A stretch of DNA of 64,000 nucleotides. Source: Lichenicoccus sp965213775. Lineage in GTDB: Bacteria; Pseudomonadota; Alphaproteobacteria; Acetobacterales; Acetobacteraceae. How positions within the stretch are numbered: position 1 is the first letter of the stretch; every line of letters starts with the position of its first letter. Of the stretch, positions 10,778-21,767 are shown one piece after another. Made by a program: the position numbers and the translations under genes. The stretch lies in contig CBDCAC010000004.1 in NCBI GenBank assembly GCA_965213775.1, positions 682,001 through 746,000 on the forward strand, written 5' to 3'. The notes under the pieces were generated by a model. That model searched no databases, was not told the DNA's origin, and worked only from the letters and a program-made list of their open reading frames with translations.

Positions 10778-11932
10778 CTATCGAACGGCCAGGCCCGCCG
10801 CTTCCAGGATCCCGGGGATGGCGGCCTTCACCTGGAAGTAGCCGCGGCTCGCGTGCGGCCAGGCCCGGCTGTCCCAGTCGCGACGCAGGCGCAGGCAAGG
10901 CGGCAGCGCGCAGGCGGACGGCCCCACCGGCGCCCAGGCCGCAACCACCGGAAGCGCGCCGGCCCAGCCCTCCTGCACCGGGCCGGAGGGGCAGCCGAAA
11001 TGCGCCGCCGCGCGTGCCAGCGCATCCGTCATCGCCTCGCGATCCATCTGGCGGACGCGCTCCGCGACGCCGTCGTCATGCGCGAGCAGCCCGGCCACCC
11101 GCGTCACCCTCGCGGCTCCGAGCGGCAGGGTCTCCGGCTGCAGGTCGTCGAGGTGCAGCAGCAGCGCCACCTCCGAAGGCGGCGGCAGATCGGCCGCCGG
11201 CAGCTCGATCGCGCCGCGATACTCGGGCTCCTCCAGCGGCGCCGGGTCCTCATCGAGGCCGACCGGGTCGTAGCGGCCGCCGGTGAATCGGCGGATGTTC
11301 TCCGCCCGCGCCGCGTAGACCTTGCCGCGCGTGTGCAGGCCGCCGACCCAGCGCCAGGACAGGGTGTTGCTCGCCGGGTCGCCGTCGATCAGGTGACGCG
11401 CGAAGAAGTCGGCACCCAGCGCCCAGGGCAGCCGCAGCGTGAAGATCCAGATCGAGGCGAACCACATCCGGGCGTGGTTGTGCAGCCAGTTGGTCGCCAC
11501 CAGCTCGCGCGCCCAGTCGTCGAAGCCGTCGATGCCGGTGTGGCCGGCGACCGCATCGTGGAACACGCGGCGCAGGCCGGCCTCGGTGGCGAGCCGGTTG
11601 CGGCCCTGGAGCACGAGACGCCGATACTCGGTCCACAGCCATGGCCGCGTCTCCAGGTGACCCTTGAAGTAGCTGCGCCAGAACACCTCCTGGACGAGCC
11701 TGGCGGCCGCGGCCGGTCCGTGCGCGGCCAGCGCGGCCGCCACGACCTCCTGCTCCAGCACCAGCCGGCGGCGCAGGTAGGGCGACAGCGCGGATGTGGC
11801 CGACTCAGCCCCAGGCCCGTGATCGGTGTTGCGCCCGGCGGCATAGGGGGCACCCATGCGCGGCACGAACTCGGCGAGACGGGAGAGCCCGGCGGCCCGG
11901 GTGGCGGGGAAGCTGCGGTCCATCCACGTCAT
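10778..11932 (-). CDS. Photolyase/cryptochrome-like FAD-binding protein without antenna domain
   Basis: 384-residue protein corresponding to the FAD-binding helical domain of DNA photolyases. Visible motifs include LSPYLRRRLVLEQEV, FWRSYFKGHLE, NWLHNHARMW (the Asn-His-Ala-Arg flavin/active-site region) and DPASNTLSWRWVGG. The N-terminal alpha/beta domain (~130-200 residues) that holds the antenna chromophore in classical photolyases is absent: the protein begins directly at the FAD domain with FPATRAAG. Related short proteins are annotated as FAD-binding photolyase-like; repair activity is not assured. The start at 11932 is preferred, with a second ATG three codons downstream. Confidence 0.8.
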   Translation of the reverse strand: MTWMDRSFPATRAAGLSRLAEFVPRMGAPYAAGRNTDHGPGAESATSALSPYLRRRLVLEQEVVAAALAAHGPAAAARLVQEVFWRSYFKGHLETRPWLWTEYRRLVLQGRNRLATEAGLRRVFHDAVAGHTGIDGFDDWARELVATNWLHNHARMWFASIWIFTLRLPWALGADFFARHLIDGDPASNTLSWRWVGGLHTRGKVYAARAENIRRFTGGRYDPVGLDEDPAPLEEPEYRGAIELPAADLPPPSEVALLLHLDDLQPETLPLGAARVTRVAGLLAHDDGVAERVRQMDREAMTDALARAAAHFGCPSGPVQEGWAGALPVVAAWAPVGPSACALPPCLRLRRDWDSRAWPHASRGYFQVKAAIPGILEAAGLAVR

Positions 11933-12054
11933 GTGGGCCGCGTCGTGCGGGATGGGGAGCCCTCATTGTCACGGGTCCCGCGATACCCGCGAGGCCCATG
12001 GCAACCGGGCGGCCCGTGCCGCCGTTGCACGGACGCCTCAGCGGAGACCAGACC

Positions 12055-12303
12055 ATGCCTCGCCCGATCCGCCTGATCACCGCGGCCGCCCTCTGCATTA
12101 CGTTGGGATCGCTCGCCGGCTGCAGCGGCGCGACGCCGCCCGAAGGGCCCGGCCAGAACGCCGCGCTGCCCGCGATGCAGCCGGGTCCGACCACGGTCGG
12201 GCCGGCCGGCCTGGGTCCGGCCGGTTCAGACTCCGCGGTCGGCTCGGGCAACCTCGCGAACCCGGGGGTGGGTCCGGCGGCCGTCGGACCGACGCTGCAT
12301 TAG
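12055..12303 (+). CDS. Small Gly/Pro-rich putative lipoprotein
   Basis: 82-residue protein with a short lipoprotein signal peptide: basic PRPIR, hydrophobic run, lipobox LAGC with Cys at ~23. The mature part is low-complexity, with repeated VGPAG/GPA units and no recognisable domain. The ATG at 12055 lies a few bases after GGAGACC, a plausible ribosome site. It is divergent from the photolyase-like gene. The function is unknown. Confidence 0.6.
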   Translation: MPRPIRLITAAALCITLGSLAGCSGATPPEGPGQNAALPAMQPGPTTVGPAGLGPAGSDSAVGSGNLANPGVGPAAVGPTLH

Positions 12304-12406
12304 CGGCGGCCACCAGGCGCGAGCGCTGCCCAGCACGGTCTACTCGTCGGGAACGGTGGACGCTCCGGAACGGAGCGCCGAGATCGCGCCGCACGAGCTC
12401 GTCATG

Positions 12407-13066
12407 TCAGGCCGGCAGCAGCCGGTAGAGCGTGGTCGGGCGCAGCGTGCGGTCTTCCAGCTCCAGCGACGTGGCGACGTCGTAGCAGGCGAACGGACGC
12501 AGGCCGCTGTCGGGCAGGTAGGCGCGGCCGGGATCGGCGACATGCACCTCAGTGGTCTCGGCGCAGCGTCGCAGCCAGGGCAGGATATGCCGGCTCATCG
12601 GCGCCTCGTAGCAGACGTCGCCGCACAGGATCAGGTCCCAGCGCGACGGCGTGCCGACCAGGTCGGCGGCGAGCGGCAGCACTGCGACCTCGTTGAGGCG
12701 GGCGTTCAGTCCGATCGCCGCGATCGCCAGCGCATCGATCTCCGCCGCCTCGACCGTGCGCGCCCCCGCGAGCGCACAGGCGATGGCGGCGACGCCGCAG
12801 CCGGCGGCGAAATCCAGCACCCGCCGCCCCGATACCAGCTCGGGATGATCGAGCACGTGCCGGGCCAGCGCCTGGCCGCCGGGCCAGGCGAACGCCCAGA
12901 ACGGCGGCTCGACGTGGCGGCACAGCCGGTCCTCGGCGGCCTGCCAGATCGGCGTGATCGCGTGGGCCAGATGCAGGCGGATCTGCGGCAGCAGGGCCGT
13001 GCTGCCCACGATCGTATGCGCCGCGACGAACCCGGCGTCTGACCCTGCGGCCGGATCCGGCGTCAC
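12407..13066 (-). CDS. Class I SAM-dependent methyltransferase (ETFB-lysine/nicotinamide N-methyltransferase-like)
   Basis: 219-residue Rossmann-fold methyltransferase. The SAM-binding motif is VLDFAAGCGVAAIACA; an acidic residue follows in VEAAEIDALAI, and the post-motif is WDLILCGDVCYE. The pattern, including FWAFAWPGGQALARH, resembles the family of electron-transfer-flavoprotein beta-subunit lysine methyltransferases and small-molecule N-methyltransferases; the exact substrate is not certain. I place the start at GTG 13066, which overlaps the stop of ubiA (GTGA). Coupled translation behind ubiA is therefore likely. Confidence 0.78.
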   Translation of the reverse strand: MTPDPAAGSDAGFVAAHTIVGSTALLPQIRLHLAHAITPIWQAAEDRLCRHVEPPFWAFAWPGGQALARHVLDHPELVSGRRVLDFAAGCGVAAIACALAGARTVEAAEIDALAIAAIGLNARLNEVAVLPLAADLVGTPSRWDLILCGDVCYEAPMSRHILPWLRRCAETTEVHVADPGRAYLPDSGLRPFACYDVATSLELEDRTLRPTTLYRLLPA

Positions 13067-13968
13067 GGACGGAGCTGGCCGAGCAGCAGCGCCGCCGCGA
13101 CCGCCAGGCCCGCCTCGCGGTTGCCGCGGAACAGGGTCAGGCAGAGCGGCGCGTCGTCGATGTCGAGACGGCGCACTTGCATCGCCAGCAGCGACGCCGG
13201 CAGCAGCAGCGCCGGCCAGAACAGCCACGAGAGCCCCGCGATCACCGCCGACGCGGCCAGTGCGGCCAGCGCCAGGCCGTAGGCGGCGGCGACGAAGCGG
13301 CGCGGCCGGCCGGCCATCAGCCGCGAGGTGGACTTCACGCCGACCAGCGCGTCGTCCACCATGTCCTGGAACCCGTAGATCGTATCGAAGCCGAGATCCC
13401 ACAGGATCGCCGACAGATAGAGCATCACGCAGGCGGCGTCTATCCGTCCGCCAGCGGCGGCGTAGCCCATCGGCGCGCCGAAGCCGAAGGTGAAGCCCAT
13501 CATCAGCTGCGGCCACCAGGTGACGCGCTTGGCCAGCGGATACAGCCCGACCAGCAGCAGCGAGGCCGCCCCCAGCGCCCAGCACAGCGGCGGCAGGCAG
13601 AGCAGCACCCCGAGCCCGGCCAGCAGCAGCACGCCGAGGAAGATCGCGGCCTCGGCGAGGCCGAGCGCGCCGGACGCCAGCGGACGGCCGGCGGTGCGGG
13701 CGACGCGGCGGTCGATGTCGCGATCCCACATGTCGTTGACCACGCACCCGGCAGAACGCATCACCAGGCTGCCGGCGGCGAACAGCAGCGCCAGGCGCAG
13801 GCGGCGTTCCGGCGGCACGCCCGCCGGCAGCAGGATGCCCCACAGGCCGGGCAGGAACAGCAGCCAGGCGCCGATCGGCCGGTCGAGGCGGGCCAGCAGG
13901 GCGAAAGCCCGCAGCTTCGGCGGCAGGCGCGCGACCCAGCCGTTGGAGACGATGTCGGTATGCGCCAT
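13063..13968 (-). CDS. ubiA: 4-hydroxybenzoate polyprenyltransferase UbiA
   Basis: 301-residue multi-pass membrane prenyltransferase that attaches a polyprenyl chain to 4-hydroxybenzoate in ubiquinone synthesis. Both Asp-rich motifs of the UbiA superfamily are present: NDMWDRDID (~89-97) and YGFQDMVDD in the second half. The hydrophobic segments and length are normal. The ATG at 13968 (MAHTDIVSNGW) is chosen because upstream in-frame residues look non-coding. It is divergent from rsmE with ~90 bases between, and overlapped at its 3' end by a methyltransferase. Ubiquinone supply fits the cyo quinol oxidase found later in the window. Confidence 0.9.
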   Translation of the reverse strand: MAHTDIVSNGWVARLPPKLRAFALLARLDRPIGAWLLFLPGLWGILLPAGVPPERRLRLALLFAAGSLVMRSAGCVVNDMWDRDIDRRVARTAGRPLASGALGLAEAAIFLGVLLLAGLGVLLCLPPLCWALGAASLLLVGLYPLAKRVTWWPQLMMGFTFGFGAPMGYAAAGGRIDAACVMLYLSAILWDLGFDTIYGFQDMVDDALVGVKSTSRLMAGRPRRFVAAAYGLALAALAASAVIAGLSWLFWPALLLPASLLAMQVRRLDIDDAPLCLTLFRGNREAGLAVAAALLLGQLRP

Positions 13969-14060
13969 GGGGCCGCCATTCCTCGCCACGGCGTTCGCCG
14001 CTATGGGTGCGCCTCCAATGCTGCGCCGCATCGGCGGGGTCAACCGGGAGTGCTGGCGGG

Positions 14061-14813
14061 ATGGCGGATCAGCCGCGGCTCTACGTCGATCCCGACGCGG
14101 CGGAGCTGCAGGCCGGGGTGACGCTGCCGATGCGCGAGGCGCAGGCGCACTACCTGGGCACCGTGCTGCGCCGTGCCGCCGGCGACGGGGTGCGGCTGTT
14201 CAATGCGCGCGACGGCGAATGGCAGGCCGATATCGAGAGCCTGCGCCGGCGCGGCGGGGAGTTGTTGATCAGGACCCGACTGCGGCCTGCGGCGGCGGAG
14301 ACCGGTCCGCTGCTGCTGTTCGCGCCGGTCAAGCGCGACGCCACCGACCTGGTGGTGCGCATGGCGACCGAGCTCGGCGTGAGCGGGCTGCGGCCGGTGA
14401 TGACCGCGCGCACCAACGCGGCGCGTGTCAATCTCGACCGGCTGCAGGCCATCGCGATCGAGGCGGCCGAGCAGTGCGAGCGCCTGAGCGTGCCGACCAT
14501 CGCGGCGGCATGCCGGCTGGACGCGCTGCTGTCGCAGTGGCCGGAGGCGACCGGGCTCGCCGCCGCGATCGAGCGGATGCCGGCCGAGCCCGGGCCGCCC
14601 GGGCGGCTGGTCCCCGCCGCGCTGTTGATCGGCCCGGAGGGCGGCTTCACGCCGCTGGAGCTTGACGCGCTGCACGGCCGCCCCTTTGTTACGCTCATCT
14701 CGCTGGGACCGCGCATCCTGCGGGCGGAGACCGCTGCCGTGGCGGGACTCGTCTGCCTGCAATCGGTGCGCGAGCGGTGGGGGCTGGCGCCGGACGGCCG
14801 TGCGTCGCGTTGA
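14061..14813 (+). CDS. rsmE: 16S rRNA (uracil(1498)-N(3))-methyltransferase RsmE
   Basis: 250-residue SPOUT-fold enzyme that methylates U1498 of 16S rRNA in the assembled 30S subunit. Diagnostic C-terminal knot motifs are present: LLIGPEGGFTPLELDA and LGPRILRAETAAVAGL. The N-terminal PUA-like region includes HYLGTVLRRAAGD. The ATG at 14061 follows a GGCGGG stretch. gshA starts 71 bases downstream on the same strand, and rsmE next to gshA is a common pair in Alphaproteobacteria. Confidence 0.92.
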   Translation: MADQPRLYVDPDAAELQAGVTLPMREAQAHYLGTVLRRAAGDGVRLFNARDGEWQADIESLRRRGGELLIRTRLRPAAAETGPLLLFAPVKRDATDLVVRMATELGVSGLRPVMTARTNAARVNLDRLQAIAIEAAEQCERLSVPTIAAACRLDALLSQWPEATGLAAAIERMPAEPGPPGRLVPAALLIGPEGGFTPLELDALHGRPFVTLISLGPRILRAETAAVAGLVCLQSVRERWGLAPDGRASR

Positions 14814-14884
14814 GTTCGTGAACCAGACCAGGCCGGGCGGCGGGCGACAGGCCCTGCTCCCGCCAGCCATGCCCGCGGAGCCCG

Positions 14885-16279
14885 ATGTCGAACCCAGGTG
14901 ACCAGGACGAAACCCCGATCGCGCAGCAGGGTGCGGGCGTTGCCGCCCAGCTCGCCGGGCACCTCGCGCAGGGCTGCAAGCCGCGTGCGGACTGGCGGAT
15001 CGGCACCGAGCACGAGAAGTTCGGCTTCAAGCGCTCCGACCTGTCGCCGCCGCCGTACCGGCCCGACGGGATCGAGGCGGTGCTGGCCGGGCTGGAGGCG
15101 CGTTCGGACGGGTGGACGCCGATCCACGACAACGCGCAGCTGATCGGACTGAAGGGCGGCGGGGTGCATGCCGGCGGCTCGGTGTCGCTGGAACCGGCGG
15201 GGCAGTTCGAGCTGTCCGGCGCGCCGCTCGGCAGCGTGCACGAGACCGAGGCCGAGATGCGCGCGCACTTCACCGCGCTGCGGGCGGTGGCCGGACCGCA
15301 GGGGCTGGGGTTCGCGCCGCTCGGCTTCCATCCCACCGCGACCCGGGCGCAGATGCCGTGGATGCCTAAGAGCCGCTACGCCATCATGCGCCGCTACATG
15401 GCGGAGGTCGGCACGCTCGGCCTCGACATGATGCTGCGCACCTGCACCGTGCAGGTGAACCTCGATTACGGGTCGGAGGCCGACATGCGGCGCAAGCTGC
15501 AGGTGGCCCTCGCCCTGCAGCCGGTGGCGACCGCGCTGTTCGCCAACTCGCCGTTCCGCGAAGGGCGGCCGAGCGGCCTGCTCTCCGAGCGCGCTCGGGT
15601 CTGGACCGACACCGACCGCGCGCGCTCGGGCATGCCGGCGCTGTTCTTCGAGGAGGGGTTCGGCTTCGAGCGCTTCGTGCAGTGGGTGCTGGACGTGCCG
15701 ATGTACTTCGTCAGCCGCGATGGCGGGCTGATCGACGTGGCAGGACTGTCGTTCCGGCGCTGGCTGGACGGCACCGAGCCGCGCCTCGCCGGGCTGGTGC
15801 CGACCCTGGGCGATTTCGACGACCATCTCACCACGGTGTTCACCGACGTGCGGCTGAAGCGCTTCCTGGAGATGCGCGGCGCCGACGCCGGCAATCCGGC
15901 GATGATGGCGGCGCAGTCGGCACTCTGGGTCGGGATGCTGTACGACGAGGCGGCGCTGGAGTCGGCGGCCGCCCTGGTGCGACGCCATCCCTGGCCGGAC
16001 TACGTGTCGATACGGGCGCACGTGCCCCGAGAGGGGCTGTCGGCGCGCTGGGAAGCGGGCAGCCTGCGCGATCTGGCGCGCGACATGGTCGCCATCGCGT
16101 CGGACGGGCTGAAGGCGCGTGGCATCAAGGATGCGTCCGGCACCGACGAGCGGCATTACCTGGAACCGCTTCGCGCCATCGTCGGCGGCGGCCCGACCCA
16201 GGCGGAACACTGGCTGCGACGCTACCAGGACGCGTGGGCAGGCGACGCCTCGCGCATCTGGGCCGAGGCGGAGATCTAG
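14885..16279 (+). CDS. gshA: Glutamate-cysteine ligase
   Basis: 464-residue cytoplasmic enzyme for the first step of glutathione synthesis, of the plant/alphaproteobacterial GCS2 type. Characteristic features include the N-terminal IGTEHEKFGF glutamate-binding motif, KGGGVHAGGSVSLEPAGQFELSG, and the mid-protein MLRTCTVQVNLDY. Length is normal for the type. It follows rsmE closely and precedes the cyclic-nucleotide phosphodiesterase gene by about 30 bases, so it may be co-transcribed with it. Confidence 0.92.
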   Translation: MSNPGDQDETPIAQQGAGVAAQLAGHLAQGCKPRADWRIGTEHEKFGFKRSDLSPPPYRPDGIEAVLAGLEARSDGWTPIHDNAQLIGLKGGGVHAGGSVSLEPAGQFELSGAPLGSVHETEAEMRAHFTALRAVAGPQGLGFAPLGFHPTATRAQMPWMPKSRYAIMRRYMAEVGTLGLDMMLRTCTVQVNLDYGSEADMRRKLQVALALQPVATALFANSPFREGRPSGLLSERARVWTDTDRARSGMPALFFEEGFGFERFVQWVLDVPMYFVSRDGGLIDVAGLSFRRWLDGTEPRLAGLVPTLGDFDDHLTTVFTDVRLKRFLEMRGADAGNPAMMAAQSALWVGMLYDEAALESAAALVRRHPWPDYVSIRAHVPREGLSARWEAGSLRDLARDMVAIASDGLKARGIKDASGTDERHYLEPLRAIVGGGPTQAEHWLRRYQDAWAGDASRIWAEAEI

Positions 16280-16308
16280 CCGCTGGGCGCGCCGCGGCAC
16301 GGCGAGGC

Positions 16309-18260
<1,952 letters not shown>

Positions 18261-18282
<22 letters not shown>

Positions 18283-19217
18283 TCAACCAGGGGCTGATCA
18301 AGCGGTGGCTGGTCAAGCCGGGCGGAGAGCAGGGATAGGATCCGGTCGGGGTGCGAGGCCAGGCAGACGGATACCGGCGTGCCCCTGCCCTCGCGCACCA
18401 TCCCGTCGTCGCCGACGGTGAGGCGCAGCGTGCGCATCGGACAGAGCGAGGGGTCGATCATCACCGCGACCGGCACGACGTCGAACAGGACGGGCGTCGT
18501 GCCCCAGCGATTGCCGACCGCCCACTGCGCGTAGGCGAGCGCCAGCGCGTCGGTCAGCCCGGTTCCGGCGGCGAAGATCTGGTCGCGCGGCTTCTCCTCG
18601 AGCGCGATCTGGGTGGAATCGAGCGGCAGCAGCGACACCGGCACGCCGGAGGCGAGCAGGCGACGCATGCCGCCCGGATCGCCCGCCAGGTTGTACTCCG
18701 GTCCCGGCTTGCCGCCGCCATAGCCGACCCGGATCGCGCCCCCCATCATCACCACGCGCGAAAGCCGGCGGAAAGCGACCGGATCGCGCGCGATCATCGC
18801 GGCGATGTTGCTCGCCGGTGCCAGCGCCACCAGCGTGATGCTGTGCACCGGATGATCCCGCAGCTGCGCCAGCGTGAAGCCGACCGCGTCCGGCCATTCG
18901 CGCACCGCACCGCGGCTGGCAAGCCTGGCCTGGGTGAAGCGCGTGCGCGGACGGGTGGTTGGTCCGGCGGCGACCGGGATGTCGGCACGGCCGGCCTCGC
19001 GCAGCATCCAGCTGGCGAGGCGGGCGCGCAACGCGGTGTCGCCGAAGGCGGCGGTGACGCCGAGCACGTGCAGCTCCGGCGCGCGCAGCAACAGGGCGAT
19101 GGCGAACGCATCGTCGATGTCATCGCCTAGATCGGCATCGACGATGACATCCCTGGTGGCGGCACGTCCGAGCGTCGAGGCCATGACGAACAGTATGGCG
19201 ACGAGCGAGAGCCGCAT
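18261..19217 (-). CDS. Exported nucleoside hydrolase (IUNH family)
   Basis: Inosine-uridine-preferring-type nucleoside hydrolase of 318 residues, which cleaves the N-glycosidic bond of ribonucleosides. The calcium/ribose-binding motif is VDADLGDDIDDAFA near the start of the mature protein, with GGAIRVGYGG in the middle. The ATG at 19217 begins a clear signal peptide (MRLSLVAILFVMASTLGRAA), so a periplasmic location is likely. The C-terminus ends in a degenerate DQP repeat that is antisense to the last codons of cpdB. It is convergent with cpdB, a functionally related gene. Confidence 0.85.
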
Positions 19218-19714
19218 GGCTCGGGACAGCGCGCTCGGAATAAGGCGCGATGCCCTGCGCCTCCGGTCGCTGCTGCGGTACGGCACAGCCGAGATGATGC
19301 CCTCCGGCGCGGTTCACCTCACCGAACCACGCCGGCCATCGCATGTCGAGGGCGATGACGCTCGATGCGGCGGCGGCACGATGCGGCCGTGGGGCCGGCC
19401 GGCAGATCGAGAAGGTTGCGAAACGGCACCATGGACGCTAGGACATCGTGCGACTCGCTCGGACCCGGTGAAAATCCGGGTGGCTCTGCCGGCCGCCAAT
19501 CCGCCGGACAACCTCCATGACATGCTGGGTTCGCCCACCACGCCTCATGGTGCCGACGCATCGGCGGCGACCGTCGGCGACACGTCATCGATGCCGAGCT
19601 CTCCCGCGCCACGCCTTCCGACAGCGTCGGCAAGGATCGGCGTGGCCGCTGGATGGGCTTTCATCGACCGCCGCCGACGCGATCATGCGAGGCCGAGAGA
19701 TGGGGACATGACAG
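19218..19714. other. 497-bp intergenic region with one hairpin
   Basis: No convincing coding sequence. It separates the divergent nucleoside hydrolase and FG-GAP genes and must hold both promoters. One short inverted repeat, CCCGG-TGAAAAT-CCGGG (19464-19480), superficially resembles the B12-box core, but the rest of a cobalamin riboswitch is not visible. I see nothing else I can support. Confidence 0.4.
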
Positions 19715-21043
19715 ATGCGACGTGAGACCCGTTGCCGCGTTCTTAGCCGGCTGATCCGAGTGCTGCTCCTGGCGCTCCTGTTCATGACATCCGGGGCACG
19801 AGCCGAGACCGGCCCGGACCTGGTTTCTCGTGACTTCACGAGGGTCGTGGTGGATAGTCGGCTCTATCCCAACCACCGCAAGCCCAAGGTGATCGGAGAT
19901 TTCGCCGATGACGGCCATCCCGGCGTCGCGGCACAGGCGGGCCGCGACGGTTTCGCGATCTACCAACCCCCCTGCTTTCGACGCTTCATCATCAATCACT
20001 GGTCGGCTGCCTCCGGCGATGAAGATGCCCAGGCCGCCGACATCAACGGGGATGGCAGGCTCGATATCGTCGTCGGCGGCCTGAACGGCATGACCTACTG
20101 GTTGGAGAACCCTGCCAGGAGCGGGCATGATCCATATCGTTCCTATTGGCCGATGCACCGGATCGGCACCGGCCACCCGTCGCACGACGTCGTCGTCGGC
20201 GACGCCTTCAACAGCGGCAGCCTCGACGTGGCGACCGAGAGTGGAATCTGGCACAGGGCCGATCCGCGCCGGGCATCGTCCGTCACCCGGTTGCTCGAGG
20301 CCATGCACCTGCGCGGGCCATGGTCGCTGGTGACGACGATCCCTCGTTCCGACGAGGGCACCTCGCTCGTCAACATGCTGGACGATCGATACCTGGATGT
20401 CGTGGCACCATATCGGAGCACGTCGCTCGCGTGGTTCGAGAACCCGGCGCATCACGGCGGCGATCCGTATCGGGAGATCTGGCAGCCGCACGTGATCGAT
20501 CCTCACCCCGGCTTCAGCGTGAAGAGTGGCGGCATGACCACGGCGGCAGCCGATCTCAATGGAGACGGACGGCTCGATATCGCCATGGCGCCGATGTACG
20601 CCCACGGCAATCTCGTGTGGTACGAGGCGCCTGACGATCGCCGCGGCGGCATCTGGATCAAGCACGTGATCGGCCCGATCGCGTATGTTCATCAGGGATC
20701 GTTGCAGGTGGCAGACTTCGATGGTGACGGCGTGCTCGACATCGGCTTCGCCGAGCAGGAGCAGAGCGCCAGCAGACGCATCGGGATCTGGTACCATCGT
20801 GGAACCGGCGACGACTGGAGCCTCTCGGTGCTGGCACGCACCGGCGGCCACAACATGAAGGCCGGACGCGTCGGCCATGATCGGTTGCCGAGCCTGCTCA
20901 CGGCCAATCACGGCTATACCGGGGTCGACAACCCGCTCGAACTGTTCCGCCGCGTCAGCAGCGGATCAGCCGCCGCCCAGGGCTCCGGCTGCCATTCCTA
21001 CCATGACAGCGGCCACGGCAGGGCTGCCGTCCATCCTGGTTGA
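19715..21043 (+). CDS. Secreted FG-GAP/VCBS repeat protein
   Basis: 442-residue exported protein with a signal peptide (basic MRRETRCR, hydrophobic LLLALLFMTSGARA). The mature part is built from FG-GAP/VCBS-like beta-propeller blades; three calcium-binding-loop sequences are clear: DINGDGRLDIVVGG, DLNGDGRLDIAMA and DFDGDGVLDIGFAE. Such proteins are extracellular or periplasmic and usually bind carbohydrate or protein ligands; no catalytic motif is visible. It is monocistronic and faces the deoxyribosyltransferase gene. Confidence 0.8.
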   Translation: MRRETRCRVLSRLIRVLLLALLFMTSGARAETGPDLVSRDFTRVVVDSRLYPNHRKPKVIGDFADDGHPGVAAQAGRDGFAIYQPPCFRRFIINHWSAASGDEDAQAADINGDGRLDIVVGGLNGMTYWLENPARSGHDPYRSYWPMHRIGTGHPSHDVVVGDAFNSGSLDVATESGIWHRADPRRASSVTRLLEAMHLRGPWSLVTTIPRSDEGTSLVNMLDDRYLDVVAPYRSTSLAWFENPAHHGGDPYREIWQPHVIDPHPGFSVKSGGMTTAAADLNGDGRLDIAMAPMYAHGNLVWYEAPDDRRGGIWIKHVIGPIAYVHQGSLQVADFDGDGVLDIGFAEQEQSASRRIGIWYHRGTGDDWSLSVLARTGGHNMKAGRVGHDRLPSLLTANHGYTGVDNPLELFRRVSSGSAAAQGSGCHSYHDSGHGRAAVHPG

Positions 21044-21131
21044 ACCGCCGGCATAGGTGGCACCCGGTCCACGTGGCGATGGGCGCGCGGACCGGTGGTG
21101 CCGGACCCGCAGCGGGCACGTATCGGGGCCG

Positions 21132-21641
21132 TCATGCGGTGAGACGGGCGGCCGAAAAAGCGATCGCCTCCGCGGCGGTCGCGAAGAGGGCCTCGATCCC
21201 ACGCGCCATCATCAGGTTATCCACGAGGGGAAGGCCGAACTCCTCCACGGACATTGCGTCCGGATCGCGCAGCATGCCGTCCGCCGTCCTGCGGACCTGC
21301 ATCACGGCGCAGACGCGCTCCACGTAGCAACGCGCGTCGGTGGTATAGCCGACGACCAGCTTGCCCAGCGCGGACGCCGCTCCCATCTCGTAGGCGGTGC
21401 CGGGATCCATGGAAGCCCCGCGGAACGGGGTCATGTTCGCGACGACCGCGTCGCAGCCTCGTATCATCGCCATGTTGGCCTCCCGTATCGCACGAGGCCG
21501 GTCCGCGGCATCGAGAAGTTCATGATCCATCGGAAACAGCCCGACGGTGCCGCATGCCGCGCACAGGGCCTTGAGCTCGGCGCCGCGCCGCAGCGGCTCG
21601 GGCAAGAACACGTCCGGCCCGGCGAGATAGATACGGATCAT
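21132..21641 (-). CDS. Nucleoside 2-deoxyribosyltransferase family protein
   Basis: 169-residue cytoplasmic enzyme of the nucleoside 2-deoxyribosyltransferase family, which swaps bases between deoxyribonucleosides or hydrolyses them. Motifs: IRIYLAGPDVFLPE at the N-terminus, VVANMTPFRG, and DPGTAYEMGAA with the conserved catalytic Glu. I chose the ATG at 21641 (MIRIYLAGP) because family members start there. It is 126 bases downstream of the GGDEF-EAL gene on the same strand. It belongs functionally with the nucleotide-scavenging genes cpdB and the nucleoside hydrolase. Confidence 0.85.
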   Translation of the reverse strand: MIRIYLAGPDVFLPEPLRRGAELKALCAACGTVGLFPMDHELLDAADRPRAIREANMAMIRGCDAVVANMTPFRGASMDPGTAYEMGAASALGKLVVGYTTDARCYVERVCAVMQVRRTADGMLRDPDAMSVEEFGLPLVDNLMMARGIEALFATAAEAIAFSAARLTA

Positions 21642-21767
21642 GGTTGGCCGTCCGGTCATCGCCATCGTCGCCTCGCTGCGCAACGTCATATCAGATCCCG
21701 GCGTCTCCTGGATTCGGAGCGGATGGCGATTCCGTGCCGTCGTCTCGTGGCGGCGGGACGTCGCGGG

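Noticed and set aside
10598..12076. 492-codon plus-strand frame across the photolyase region
   Set aside because: It is antisense to a clearly recognisable FAD-binding photolyase domain and has no motif of its own.
18283..18330. Tandem repeat GATCAACCAGG/GATCAAGC near the cpdB end
   Set aside because: It is a short degenerate DQP codon repeat in the nucleoside hydrolase tail, not an array.
19440..19500. Possible cobalamin riboswitch (CCCGGTGAAAATCCGGG)
   Set aside because: Only the short core-like hairpin is present; the remaining conserved elements are missing and the downstream FG-GAP gene is not a B12-related gene.
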